Below are positions 22,826-34,082 of a stretch of 64,000 bases of DNA, piece by piece. Positions within the stretch are counted from its first letter, which is position 1. Each line of letters opens with the position of its first letter. This DNA comes from Pyropia yezoensis (Eukaryota > Rhodophyta > Bangiophyceae > Bangiales > Bangiaceae): positions 3,165,447 through 3,229,446 of the forward strand of contig CM020620.1 of assembly GCA_009829735.1 (NCBI GenBank). Reading direction: 5' to 3'. Under the pieces are notes generated by a model. That model was not told the origin of the DNA. It did no database searches and saw nothing but the letters and a program-made list of their open reading frames with translations. A program made the position numbers and the translations under genes.

Positions 22826-23275
22826 GGAGTGCTATTGTTAGTGAGGGAGAGGGACCCGGTGACCCTTTTGGTGGCCGGGTAGTAGTCAGTATAAACTCAT
22901 CCCCCGTTGGGGCGTTTGTATGATACTAATGCCTGCCCTTGGGGAGTACCCCGTCTGACTTAGCCGTGGCCTGCCTCGGTTCCTTCTCGCGCCCCCAACT
23001 CATGCTGGTTGGTTAATACTCCTGAAGGTCAACCTTCCTTGGTCCGTCACCCGCCCCATGGATGAAGGTTTACATTGGTGTAAGCCTCAGGTCACTTTGA
23101 CATTATCGGAGTTAGATATCTCCTTCAAGTAAACTTGTAAAGGTCAGTACCTTACTTAGTTTGCCTAAGTCCGCTCCAACTTAGTGAACCTAAGTCTTGC
23201 CGAATCCATTGGACACCCCACTTAGTAGGTATAAGCCTCACCCCCCAACACCCGAAGTCGGTGTCGGTTGGGTTG
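22826..23275. other. B2 gap between antisense gene and pol
   Basis: About 450 bp of element sequence between the converging 3' ends. It is repeated in B (52262-52737). It includes several copies of the short motif CTTAGTNNGCCTAAG/TTAGTGAACCTAAGT near 23150-23200, forming weak inverted repeats. It has no protein-coding signal. Transcript ends for both directions would be expected here. Confidence 0.45.
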
Positions 23276-26200
23276 TTACAGTAGGCGTCGTCGCCTCATG
23301 TAAGGCATGGAGAGTTGGCGGGGTATATTCGCCGCCTGTTCCCAGGTGGGTGAGTCGTATCCGACCCACATCACCTTGACGTCCCAGGGTCCTGGTAGGT
23401 CCGGGTCGTTGTGTGTCCGACCACGCTCTCTACTTGGTATGGAATCCCATCCGGTCCCACCGGTCATCTGACCGGTGAGTTGTAAGAGCTTGATGTAGCA
23501 ACCCAGCCGGTACCGGCTGAGGCTGTTCCGGCTTCGGAGCAGGTGTCACATCATTGAGGTTGATGCGTTGTATCTCCATAGCGGAGTGCAGGATTACAGA
23601 GTGATCATCTCTGTATAAGATCTGGTACGGTCCCTTGACCGGTTGCATAAGCTTGTTCCCGCGGAACTTCTGGTGTCTGATATAGACCCAGTCACCTGTT
23701 ACCAGGGTTGCGTTGCGTACCCGTAGCCGGGCGTCAAAGTTCTTCTTGTATCGAAGTTTTGTACGGTCATGGGCACCGTTGGGCTGGGGTATCATCCACG
23801 ATAGCTTGGCCAACCAATCTAAGTGGATCCGTTCGGCCGGTCGGCCCTTCGGTATGTCACACCGAGTGCACCTGCCCGGTGGCAGCGTCAGGTTCCCGAC
23901 GCCCATTGGCATGACCCATTCCAGTGGTGCAATGCTGGTACTGCGGTGGGGCCTGGCATTGTATGCCAGGGTCAAGACGGACAGAAGCCTGTCCCACGTC
24001 TTCGTGTGCTCCGCCACATAGCATTGGAGCATCTTGACGATGGTGCGGTTGGACCGCTCCACCTGCCCGTTGGATTGCGGGTGGTAGTCGGCGGCCCGAC
24101 GGGGTTCGATACCGAACATGCCCAGGAACTTGGTGCAGAATGCTGACGCAAGGTTTGCTCCGTTATCGGAGAGGAGTTGCTTCATTACTCCGTACGCACT
24201 GATCCAGTGGTCAACCACTGCCTTCATGATGGTGTAGGCCGTATCGTCCGGGATTGCTACTGCCCGCGACAGCTTAGTAAAGCGATCTGACATGACCAGG
24301 ATGTACCTGTTCCCCTCTTCCGTTACCGGAAGCGGTCCGAGTATGTCGATAGCGACTTGCTCGTTGGGCCCATCCGGGTGGAACAGTTTCATAGCGGATA
24401 CCCGCCTATGAAGACTCATACGATTCCGTGCACACGGGTGGCATCCCCGCACGTGGTCGACTACATCGACAGCCATTGCTGGCCAGTAGAAGAACCTTCG
24501 CATTGCTGCGAACATGCGCGGGCCCCCTGGGTGTCCGGCTGTGGGGTTCTCGTGTTCTCATTCCATGACGGCTTGCCGTAAGGACACGGGAACCACGACC
24601 TGATGCCGTCCATCGGCGGGTGCCCGCCGGTATATGAGTCCGTCCTCGTTCTCGGAGAAGATGCCGGCCGTGCCGGCCAGGAGGTTAGCACGATGGCGTT
24701 TACTGTCATCGTCATTGGCCTGTGCCTCGCGGAAGTCCGCGAGGGTCAATGGGCACGCAAGGTGTGCCATGATATGGTCAACCATACCTTGGGTAGCATT
24801 ACCCACCATGCACACCGGTACAACCGGGATGTCTTCGTCCACCTGTCGGGTATCCCCGCTCGGTATATCGAGTCGCGACAGCGCGTCTCTCAGATGATGG
24901 GTAGAGCCGGCCTGATATATGGTCCGGTAGTCGTGCTCGGCCATCTTCAGCCTCCACCGGGCTAGCCGACCGTGGCTGTCGGAATCCTTGTCACCAAGGT
25001 TGAGAAGCCATCGTAAAGGTTCGTGGTCGGACCTTACGATGAACCTGGAACCTTCCAGGTATGGCCGGAGAAGTTGCACTGCCCATATGACTCCGAGGCA
25101 CTCGCTCTCGGTGGCACTATAGTTACGCTCAGCCGGGTTGAGTGTCCGGCTGATGTACCCTACCGGATGTAGGTCCGGGATAGCATTATCGGTACCGATG
25201 ATGGTCTCTCCCTGTAACAGGGTGCATCCTACTTGGGTATCCCAGGCATCGACGTCGATGACGAAGGTCCCGCGTCTATGCGGCAACGCAAGCACGGGTG
25301 GGGCTAGAAGAGCTTGCTTGAGCAGCTCGAAGGCCTCTCCCTCGCTGGGCGAGGGAGGTTGGAGTACCTTTGGGGAGGCACTGCTCGTCAGAGCCGTTAA
25401 CGGTTTGGCTATACGAGCGAAGTCCTTGACGAACCGTCGGCATACGTTGCACATCCCCAGGAAGCTTTTCAGCTGTGTCTGGGTGGTCGGGTATCGCGCA
25501 TCCCGGAGTGCCCGGGTATTAGCTTCGAGTCCTCCCAGTTTACCTGGTGTGATCTGGTGACCCAGATACTCGACTGTGTGCTGGAAGAAGGCGCACTTCT
25601 TGAGGCGCAGGGTTACCCCGGCGTTCCGCAAGAGGGTGAGTACCTCATCGACATGTCGCACATGGTCATCCATGTTACGCGAAAGGACGATGACGTCGTC
25701 CAAGTACACCAGGCAGTTGCGCCACTCGACTCCCGACAGTATAATGCCGATGGCCCGTTGGAATGTGGCGGGGGCGTTGGACAATCCGAAGGGCATCCTT
25801 AGGAACTCATACACGCCACTGTGACAGACGAACGCCGTCTTGGGGATATCCTCCCCCGCAACGGGAATCTGCCAGTACCCGGCATTGCAGTCGATAGTGG
25901 TAAACACTGTGGCTTCCCCCAGGGAATCGATGCACTCGTCCATCCTTGGTAAAGGGTATGAGTCCTTCTTGGTAACCAAGTTGAGGCGTCGATAATCGAT
26001 GCAAAACCGAGGGGTTTGATCCTTCTTCGGTACGATCACGACTGGGGCACCCCACTCCGACATCGAAGGTCGGATCACCTTAGCTTCGCTCATCCTCTTC
26101 ACTTCTCCATCAACGATCTCTCGTTGCATCGGTCCCGCGCGATGCGGTTGCGACCGCGCTGGTCGAGCACCTGGTACCAGGTCTATACGGTGTTGGGCTG

Positions 26201-27368
26201 CCCCAATGGTACCCAGCGCCCCGCCGGTCCACATGACATCATGCTTTCTCAGCATCCGTCGTACTCCTTCAGCTACCGAAGAGGAAAGGTGGTCGAGGTC
26301 AGCCTCGGCCAGTGCCCTCAAGGCTTCTTTGTCTCTTGGCGGCATGTCCGCCGGAGCTGTCGATGGGCTAGGCTTCCCGTCATGGGGTTGCTGCCGCTCG
26401 GTGGTCTCGGCGACCGCCAGTACCTCAAGTGGTTCCACTTGACCTTCCTTGTCAGGGCTAAGGATGTCTCCTTCGTAGAGCTCGGCAATCCCGAGGATAG
26501 TTCCTTTCGGAAGGGTACCTGCCTTACGGCGATAGTTCGCCATCACCAGCAGTGATGACCCCCCCGCTGGGAGGTCTACGATACCATTGGCCATTGTCAA
26601 TCCATGGCGCTTGTAGGTTCGTAGGTTGGACTGGACTCTGCAGATGCCTGCGAGGTCACAGTTAACCGGGAGGACGGTCTCCGATAACGGCTCAAAGCGA
26701 GTCCGCTTGGCCAGCCGGAGTGTCTTCGGCTCTACGTTTGCGTATACCTCAGCCACGTTGACGTGGCTCCCTTGTAGCGTCAGGTCCCTGACGATAGCTG
26801 TCTGTCCTCACTTCGTCCCGTCGGCCTCTTGCAGCTCGACGGTCCTCCGGCCCGGCCGGATTGCATCAACGTGAACGTTGATGAAGGTGCACCCCAGTAT
26901 TCAGGGCACAGATAGAGTCTCACATACCAGGAAGTCAACTTCCGTAGTAAGCTCCCCGATGGTGACCTGCAGCGACATCGCTGCGGTCGTACGAATGAGA
27001 CGACCATTCGCATCCTTGATCGTGGGTCCCCGAGCAAATCTGACTCGCGGGAGCCACTTGTCCGGGAGAGTATCCTTCCGGATCAAATTAGGTCTAGCCC
27101 CTGTATCCAGTACGGGGTAGTACGATCGGGTCGACTGGGGGTCAACCCCCAGTGTGGCTGATACCTTGAAGCTCTCCAAGGTGAACAGCACGTGGCCTAC
27201 ACCAATATCCGGTGTACCTCGGGCATCCTGAACAGGGCCCTTGTCTGGTTCCATGTGACGGGGCTTCCCGTCCTTTCCTCCCAACCTTGGAGGTTGGTCA
27301 TGAATCCCCTGACGCCGTGTCGTCGGGGCCGGAAGGTGTACCCGGGGGTTGATGCGGCGTCGGCTCAA
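23276..27368 (-). pseudogene. pol: pol region of B2
   Basis: On the minus strand: protease with DTGARPNLIRKDTLPDKW (about 27060-27130), reverse transcriptase with FCIDYRRLNLVTKKDSYPLP, MPFGLSNAPATFQRAI and YLDD (about 25560-26060), RNase H with DVDAWDTQVGC and FIVRSDHEPLRWLL (about 24900-25300), and integrase with HPCARNR zinc module and DILGPLPV / DNGANLAS / YHPQSNGQVERSNR core (about 23900-24560). A short chromodomain follows with VKVMWVGYDSPTWEQA (about 23310-23400). It is nearly identical to B pol. Mostly open, with a few breaks. Confidence 0.88.
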
Positions 27369-27451
27369 CCGCGCTCTCCGTGGGGCTTTCCCCGCGGCAG
27401 TCCGGGGTGGCTTGCTAGGGTTACCCCAGCGACCCCGTGTCGTCCTTTCTC

Positions 27452-27743
27452 TTACTCGTTTGCCGTGCTCGGCCGGGTACTATCTTCCGGGATATCCGGG
27501 AGAGGAGGTGCCTCCTCGGCTGCCAGCACCCCTCCTGGAGCTTGCTGCCTACCCGGTGCCGGGCCTCTGGCGGGATACCCACCAATGCATGCCTTGCGTT
27601 GCGCCGCTGCCCATCGAGACTCCTCCGGGATGAGCGGGCATGAGGACACCCAGTGTTGGGGGTCTCCGCACGACATACACCCGGACGTGCCGGCCGTCCC
27701 GGGCGTCCGCGTCGGGTCGGCTCCATAGGTCCGGTTGCCTGCC
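27452..27743 (-). pseudogene. gag: gag C-terminus of B2 (knuckle end)
   Basis: The 3' part of B2 gag, with the nucleocapsid knuckle CMSCGDPQHWVSSC (CX2CX4HX4C) at about 27645-27690. The rest of gag is on the far side of element D, at 56977-58850. Confidence 0.8.
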
Positions 27744-27748
27744 TCGGG

Positions 27749-28218
27749 TGTGGCAAAAGCCTCTCGCGCTCGCGACACCCAAGTTGGGGCAGAGTACAAG
27801 GGCTGCCTACCGTGTCGGGGGGAACCGGAAGAAGTGCAAGTCGCACACACTCTATCCCTGTTGTGGGGCAATCTTCCGACTGACAAACAAAAAGATGGTG
27901 TGTGGTCCAACAGTTTCTTGGTCGGGACGGGGAAGCAGGGCCAAGCCCCGCTGTCCCTCCCATTTTCCCCCCAGGGTCCCCTCAGAATCTCGCCTCTCAG
28001 AATCTCCCACCCCAGCACCTGCCCACCGGGCCACACGAAAATTCAAGACGATAAATGCAGAAAACCCTCAAATCCAAGTTGGATTTACTACCAAGCAAAC
28101 TATCCCAAACTTAGGGAATATGGACCCAAATGCAGGGGGAGGAACGGATGAGGCTAGTGGCCTGCCGCCCCTTGCATGGCACCTGTTGCTCCCCTACCTG
28201 GGGGTCAATACTGCCACA
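27749..28218 (-). repeat. 3' LTR of D
   Basis: 470 bp, TGTGGCAAAAGCC to ATACTGCCACA on the plus strand. It pairs with 56503-56971. Confidence 0.92.
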
Positions 28219-28557
28219 CTGCCCTCTCCTCATTTCCAACCGACCCGGTCGGCCCTGTGAGGGGGTGCGTAAACGCGCGTCTCGGCGTTGGGGGGCGCGA
28301 CTTGCTGTCCCCCCTTGAGTACGTAACGTGGACGTGGAGGCGGTCACGTTGACCGCCCCTCTCCTCAAGCTTGCCCACTCGGCAGCTTGCTCCCCCCGGT
28401 TCGCACTTAACCACCACCAACACATCCCCTTCACCTTCCCGTTGGCCACCCCACGCTGGGGAGGCCACCCATCTACCCACGATCCGAGCCCCCCTCAACT
28501 CGAGGCGGGTCTCGTGCCGCTGTAGCAAGGGCGTCTCTCCCCAACTTGGGGAGAGCC
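28219..28557. other. D spacer between 3' LTR and antisense gene
   Basis: About 340 bp. The purine-rich minus-strand sequence next to the LTR (rc of CTGCCCTCTCCTC) is the likely polypurine tract. Just before the antisense ATG lies a tight hairpin, 28535-28555, with arms CTCTCCCCAA and TTGGGGAGAG around one base. In an antisense mRNA this would sit in the 5' leader against the start codon. Confidence 0.55.
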
Positions 28558-30522
28558 ATGGCGACCCCGAGGGTGGAGACGGACTCTCTCGACGAACGTA
28601 TGGAGGACACGTCCTACGGTGCAGCGCCCGCCGGGACTTCCGGCGGGGGCTCCGCGATCGCTCCGGGGGATGGGACTCCCGCGTCACCCGGCTTTGGATT
28701 GACGGCGGGATCTCCCCCGGAGGCGGGACAAGTTGTCCCGCGTGAGGCCTTGGGGCGGTGGTCTTATCCCGCTTGGCCTCTATATGAGGAGGGGTTGACT
28801 GTTCTTCGCTGTGGCCGACTTGGCGCAGCGATGGGTCGGGTATGGGACCGCCTACGGGAGAGGTATCCCCGTAGGGTCGGGTTCCCCGCCGGCTTCAGGA
28901 CGGACCATTTTGCCTTCCTGGACGATGAGGAGGTCGAAGACGTACAGCGGGCCAAGGCCATGGTGGACCTCGGGGGAACTATCCCGGGTCCCGGCAACAT
29001 GCCGACCTTTACCTGGGACGCGGTGGCAACTCGCCCCCCGTACCTTCACGAGGCCGATTCGCACACTCATCACTTTGATGTGCGGATGGAGAAGGACTTC
29101 CGGCGAGGTCCCTACTTGGTGACCCCGGCTCAACTTGAGTTTCCTCAACAGTCTGCTGCCCGTAAGGAGCAGTACTATCCGATGAAGCCCGAGTGGTGGC
29201 CTCAAGTTGAGGTCCCCTACGGGTTCCCGGCGTTGCTGCCACGGTTACTTGACAACTTCGGTTCCGTCATGTTGATGGCTGGCCCTAATCACCTGGTGTG
29301 GGCCATGTTGGCCACCCAGTGGCTCCTCGAGGTCATGTCGACCTGGGTGTCTTGTGTTCAGCGGCGGGGGATGCTCTGGCATCTCCCCCCCCGGCTTATC
29401 CAAGGTTTGGAACAGCTCACCCCTCAGCTAGTTGCTGAGGGGTGCTTATCAGGACAACTCACTCTACTTGAGGAGATGCTCCGCCTCCACAAGTTTATCG
29501 AGTGGGAGAGCATCGAACACAAGTTGCGCCGCCCCACTCGTGGGCCCAAGGACGATGGCGCACTTCGCCAGTTCGTATGGGTCGCTCGTGAACTTCATGA
29601 CGGCCGTGTGGTTCTACCAGAAGGGTTGGGCATCGAGGACTACCCGTATGCCCCGGGGGTGGATCGCTACACTGCGCCACCCCCTGACAAGGCCATAGTT
29701 ATGGCCGTGCCCTCACATGATGACCATATGACTCAACCCACTGCGGGGGCCCCAAGTCAGGGTCGCAGTTACACCCGGGTCCCGCCACCTCGGCGTGCCC
29801 CTCCGCTTCCTCCTGTCCCCTACCAGCCGCACGGGGACATCCCGATTAGCGTGGCCGTTGAGTCGTCCACCCCGGTGTCCCCCAACTTGGGGGCCACCCT
29901 CCTGACGGTATACCCCAAGTTGGTGTTACCGCCCACGCCTCTCACCTCAGTGATGATGATCAACACGTTGGTGCGCACCATTTCCTGGTTGGCCGCGTCG
30001 ACCGCAACCCTTCAAACTTCCGAGACTCCTCTACTTGAGGAGCGCGTTCGTACTGCAGTGGCGACCGCGAGTTTCGAGTCGGTGGCGGAGTTTATGACGG
30101 CCGAGTTGGCTCGCATCGGGGCTATTATGCCACAGCCAGCACCACTTGGGCGTGGCAAACGTCGTGCCAGCCGGGCATACTCGCCTTCTCGCCGTCGTCG
30201 CCGGCGCTCGCGGCGCTCTCCCTCCGTGTCGGAAGACGAGTTGTCTTACTCCGTCTCGGAGTCCTCGCCTCCGTCAGAGTCGGAGTCGGTCCGGCGTCTG
30301 CGTCGCCAACTTGCGCGCGAGACTAAGCAGAAGAGCAGCCGCGGTCGTCGCCACTTGCGCGACCGTGAGGGGCGCGACGGGTCCGACTTGGAGCCGTTGC
30401 CCCCCCAACGAGTGGTGACCGTGATCGGCGTTGGTCTCGCCGCTGGCCTCCACGTGAGGGCGAGGGCCGGGGGGTTGGAGAGTCTAGCATGCATGCCTAG
30501 TTGGCAGCTGCCTTTGTTGTGA
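28558..30522 (+). CDS. Antisense gene of D (aORF-D), open throughout
   Basis: A 654-residue frame open from ATG (GCCATGGCG, good context) to stop, opposite and convergent with D pol, with a gap of about 90 bp. Residues 1-60 are Gly/Pro/Ser-rich. Residues 60-400 look folded: YYPMKPEWWPQVEVPYGF (from 206), WLLEV (255-259), RRGMLWHLP (about 269-277), LLEEMLRLHKFIEWESIEHK and LRQFVWVARELHDGRVVLPE. A Pro-rich linker follows, then a predicted helix with FMTAELARIG. The C-terminus (about 530-620) is Arg/Ser-rich with RRRRRRSRRSPSVSEDE, resembling RS or nuclear-localisation tails. No signal peptide, membrane span or enzyme motif was seen. Its core is shared with the antisense proteins of A, B and C. 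I do not recognise the family; a nuclear or RNA-binding role is only a suggestion from the tail. Confidence 0.75.
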   Translation: MATPRVETDSLDERMEDTSYGAAPAGTSGGGSAIAPGDGTPASPGFGLTAGSPPEAGQVVPREALGRWSYPAWPLYEEGLTVLRCGRLGAAMGRVWDRLRERYPRRVGFPAGFRTDHFAFLDDEEVEDVQRAKAMVDLGGTIPGPGNMPTFTWDAVATRPPYLHEADSHTHHFDVRMEKDFRRGPYLVTPAQLEFPQQSAARKEQYYPMKPEWWPQVEVPYGFPALLPRLLDNFGSVMLMAGPNHLVWAMLATQWLLEVMSTWVSCVQRRGMLWHLPPRLIQGLEQLTPQLVAEGCLSGQLTLLEEMLRLHKFIEWESIEHKLRRPTRGPKDDGALRQFVWVARELHDGRVVLPEGLGIEDYPYAPGVDRYTAPPPDKAIVMAVPSHDDHMTQPTAGAPSQGRSYTRVPPPRRAPPLPPVPYQPHGDIPISVAVESSTPVSPNLGATLLTVYPKLVLPPTPLTSVMMINTLVRTISWLAASTATLQTSETPLLEERVRTAVATASFESVAEFMTAELARIGAIMPQPAPLGRGKRRASRAYSPSRRRRRRSRRSPSVSEDELSYSVSESSPPSESESVRRLRRQLARETKQKSSRGRRHLRDREGRDGSDLEPLPPQRVVTVIGVGLAAGLHVRARAGGLESLACMPSWQLPLL

Positions 30523-30611
30523 GAGTGTGAGGGTTAGGGCTGTAGTTAAAAGCCACTCTGCGTACCACTTCGACTTGAAGCACTCTCTTGGCACTGTTAC
30601 TCCGCCTTTTC

Positions 30612-33600
30612 TCACGTTGAGGGAAGACTGTTAGGGTCTATCTCATTCCGGGCACAGGATGCCCGGACCTTCTCAGCGGGAAGGTCCTCCACATACTCCC
30701 ACATATCATCGTTGGCCTTATAGCCGAACCAACGCACCATCAACATGAGGCGGTTAGTGTCCTCATCCCAGCCGTGGTCGATGATCTTATCGAACACGTA
30801 CTCCTGCGGGCCCTGTTTGGCCGCAGGCAGTGAGGGGAGGCGCCACGCTTCCAACGCACGCGCCTAAGCTGGGTGGCCTGCAGGAGGTGGTGCAACTTTA
30901 ACCACATCCTGTCCGTTCACTGTGCGGACCCCATCGTCACTTTCGATGGTGAAGCGCCGCCCATCCGTACGAAGGACCTGGTACGGCCCCGTCGTCTGGA
31001 ATACTAACTTACCCCCAGTTGGGGTGTGTGAGTGGACCAATACCTAGCCACCCTGTTCGGGGACATGCTTGGCGTTGCGAACCTTTTTGTCAAAAGTACG
31101 CTTGTCGCGCTTTCGTGCTTTGTCCATCTCAGCCCTGACTTTAGGGATGACGTTTTCAAGCCTAGCAGCGAACTCCGCCTTACTCTCAGTAGTAGTAGGC
31201 GTCCTGCCACCATCCTCCCTAGTTGGGAGCGACCGCCGCACAGCAATAGACCGCACGCGACGGGGGGTCACAAAAGCGAGGGGTACTTCCCCGGTAGATG
31301 AGTGAACCTGCGAATTGTAGGCAGTGGTAAGAATAGAAATGTATTGGTCCCACGTTTTCACGTGCTCACTCACATAGTGGCGCAGCTGCCTGACAATAGT
31401 TTTGTTGAAGCGCTCAACCTGCCCATTAGTTTGTGGGTGGTAGGGGGTGGCATAGTTTGCCCGCACCCGCAACATATGCAGCACTCCCTGAAACAGTACA
31501 GACGCAGATTGCGGTCCATTGTCCGATAGTGTACTATCCGGAATGCCATACGCGGCAACCCAGTGATCTAGGAAGGCTGACACGACCGACATGGCCGTGA
31601 TCTCTGCCAGTGGGATCGCTCGCGTAAGCTTAGTGAAGCGGTCACAGATAACCAGGAGGTACTGGTTGCCCTCCTCGGTCACTGGCAGTGGCCCAAGGAC
31701 GTCCATCGCTAACGCGGCAAAGGGCTCCTTGGCCGGGAACAATAGCATAGCCGTAGTAGGCCGCCGTTCCATCAGACGGTTCTGTGCACAACTTGTGCAG
31801 GTAGCCACCCAACTGTAGATGTCCACCACCATGGACGGCCAGTAGTACCGTGGTCACAGCGGATGAGGAACTTCTCACCCTCTAGGTATTGACGAAGTGA
31901 CGTCACCGCCCACACCACTGCGAGTCCTTCCAACTCGGTGACTCCGTAGTTCTTCTCGGCCGAGTTCAGCCGCTCGCTGAAGTATCCCACCGGCACGTAC
32001 TCCTTATTCGGCTGCTGCTGAAGCAACACACAACCAAGTTGGTCGTAGCTAGCGTCCACATCCAGGATTTAATGGCCTCCCAACCTGGGTATAGCCAGGA
32101 AAAGGGGGCTTCAGCAGAAGGTCCCGAAAAGTCTCAAAGAATTACTGCTCCGCCCGACTTGCGGGAGTCAGGTTCTTCGGTAGCGTAGAGGTAACTGGCT
32201 CATTCAACGGTTTCGCCACCTTGGCAAAGCCCTTGGTGAAGCGTCGGTACACGTTACACATCCCGAGGACGCTCCTCATCTGGGTCTGGGTCCGGGGGTA
32301 CTGAGTCTCACGGATGGCCCTCAAGTTCTTCTCGTTGACACTGAGGCGCCCCCGACGGACAACATGTCCCAAGTATTCCACCTCTTGAGTGAAGAGGTGG
32401 CACTTACTCGCCTGCAGTGACACACCGGCGTCAGCAAGTAGCTAGAACACCTGGCCAAGATGGCCAATGTGTTCCTCCGGACTTCGGGAGAACACAATGA
32501 TATCGTCTAGATACACGAGACAGATCTGCCACCGTACTCCGGCCAGAATCATGTCCATAGCGCGCTGTAAAGTTGCCGGCGCGTTGCACAGTCCAAACGG
32601 TAGTCGCTTGCACTGGTAGGTACCACAGTGACAGGTAAAGGTAGTTTTATGCCTGTCTTCCGGGGCAATGGGAATTTGACAGTACCCCGCGTTGCAGTCC
32701 AGGGTAGAGAACACGTTTGCCTCCCCCAGAGAGTCCAGACAGTCGTCCATCCTAGGTCGGGGATAACTGTCCTTCACCGTGCTCTCGTTGAGCTTACGGT
32801 AGTCGATACAGAACCGGGGGGTCCCATCAACTTTGGGGACGATAACCACCGGACTCGCCCACTCGGCGTTGCTGGCCTCGATCACATCGAGGGCCTCCAT
32901 GCGAGCAACTTGCTCCTTGACGAGGGCCCTTGAACGGGGCCCTCCCCTATACGGTTGTTGGCGTATAGGGGGTGCACCGGGCTTCAACTCGATCCGGTGT
33001 TGGGTGGCTCTCATGAGTACCAATTGGCCATCCCACAACTTGTGATATTGGTCCAAGAGGCGTTCAACTTGAACCCTCAACCTGGGTGGGACACCCTCCA
33101 TGTTCACATAGGGCCGAGGAGAGGCGGCCGACTTGGCTTGATGCTTCTCCTTCCCGGACTTCGGGTCGCTACTCGCGCCCGCGTTGAGGGTGACCGCTAC
33201 TACCGGTCCCTCGTGTTGGTCGATATAGCCGAACTTGGCTCCCGACTTGAAGTACTTGGGCGACGAGCTCAGGTTCATCACCTGGATCCTCCACGGGACT
33301 CCGGCTTTGGAGTCCATCGTGCCAAGGGCAACATGCACTTGGTGCTTGCGAGCAAGACGGGGGTGAGGGTGCACCAACCCGTTCCCCGTATAATCAGTTA
33401 CAACGTCAACGTGCGCCACCGAGTTGGGGGGCAACGTGACTTTACGGGCTAAACGCAGGGTAGCAGTAAACCCTTCTCTCACAGAGCAAACAGGCTTCGA
33501 CTGTGAGACTGTCACAGGAGCCACAGACTTTCCCTTACCAAGGATGGGGATGGTCTCCCCATTCTTCAACTTGACCCAATACTCAGGGCCACAAATCAAA

Positions 33601-34082
33601 GGCACTTGTGTAACAACATAAGGGGTACCCAGAAGCAGGGGTACCGATATATTCTCACCTACTCCATAGGTCACGTCGACCTCATGGGTCCCCAACCTTG
33701 TCGGTAGGGTCACGGCACCAACGATGGGAAGTACCCCACCATTGATATCGATCAGATGGTCAGCTTTAGACCTCCAGCGTTGGAGCTTCACCTCCTTTGG
33801 TAATAGCGACTTGCGTATAAAGGAGGCCCCTGACCCGGTATCAAGTACGATACGGGCACAGCAGGCACGGACGGGGGCAAGTTGCACCCGTCCAGCCACC
33901 TGGACGTTCTCACCCGTCAGCACCGCGATGACCCGACGTGGGTTTACGTTCTTGGGGAGTCCTACCCGAGGTGGGCGGACTCTCTTAGGTCGCCGCAGTA
34001 TCCGGCACGGTTGGTTCGTCCTCTTGACCCACTTGGCCGAGGCTGCCGTTGTGAGCTTTGGACAGTCAGCTCCAACGGTCAT
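30612..34082 (-). pseudogene. pol: pol region of D
   Basis: Minus strand: protease DTGSGASFIRKSLLP (about 33800-33845), LGTPYVVTQVPLICGPEYW linker, reverse transcriptase FCIDYRKLNESTVKDSYPRP / LPFGLCNAPATLQRAMD / YLDD (32440-32870, YLDD near 32502-32513), RNase H with MDASYDQLGCVLLQQQP (about 31870-32140), integrase core DVLGPLPVTEEG / DNGPQSAS / YHPQTNGQVERFNK (about 31300-31740), and chromodomain EYVFDKIIDHGWDED...RWFGYKANDDMW (about 30680-30815). Broken in several places. Confidence 0.85.
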
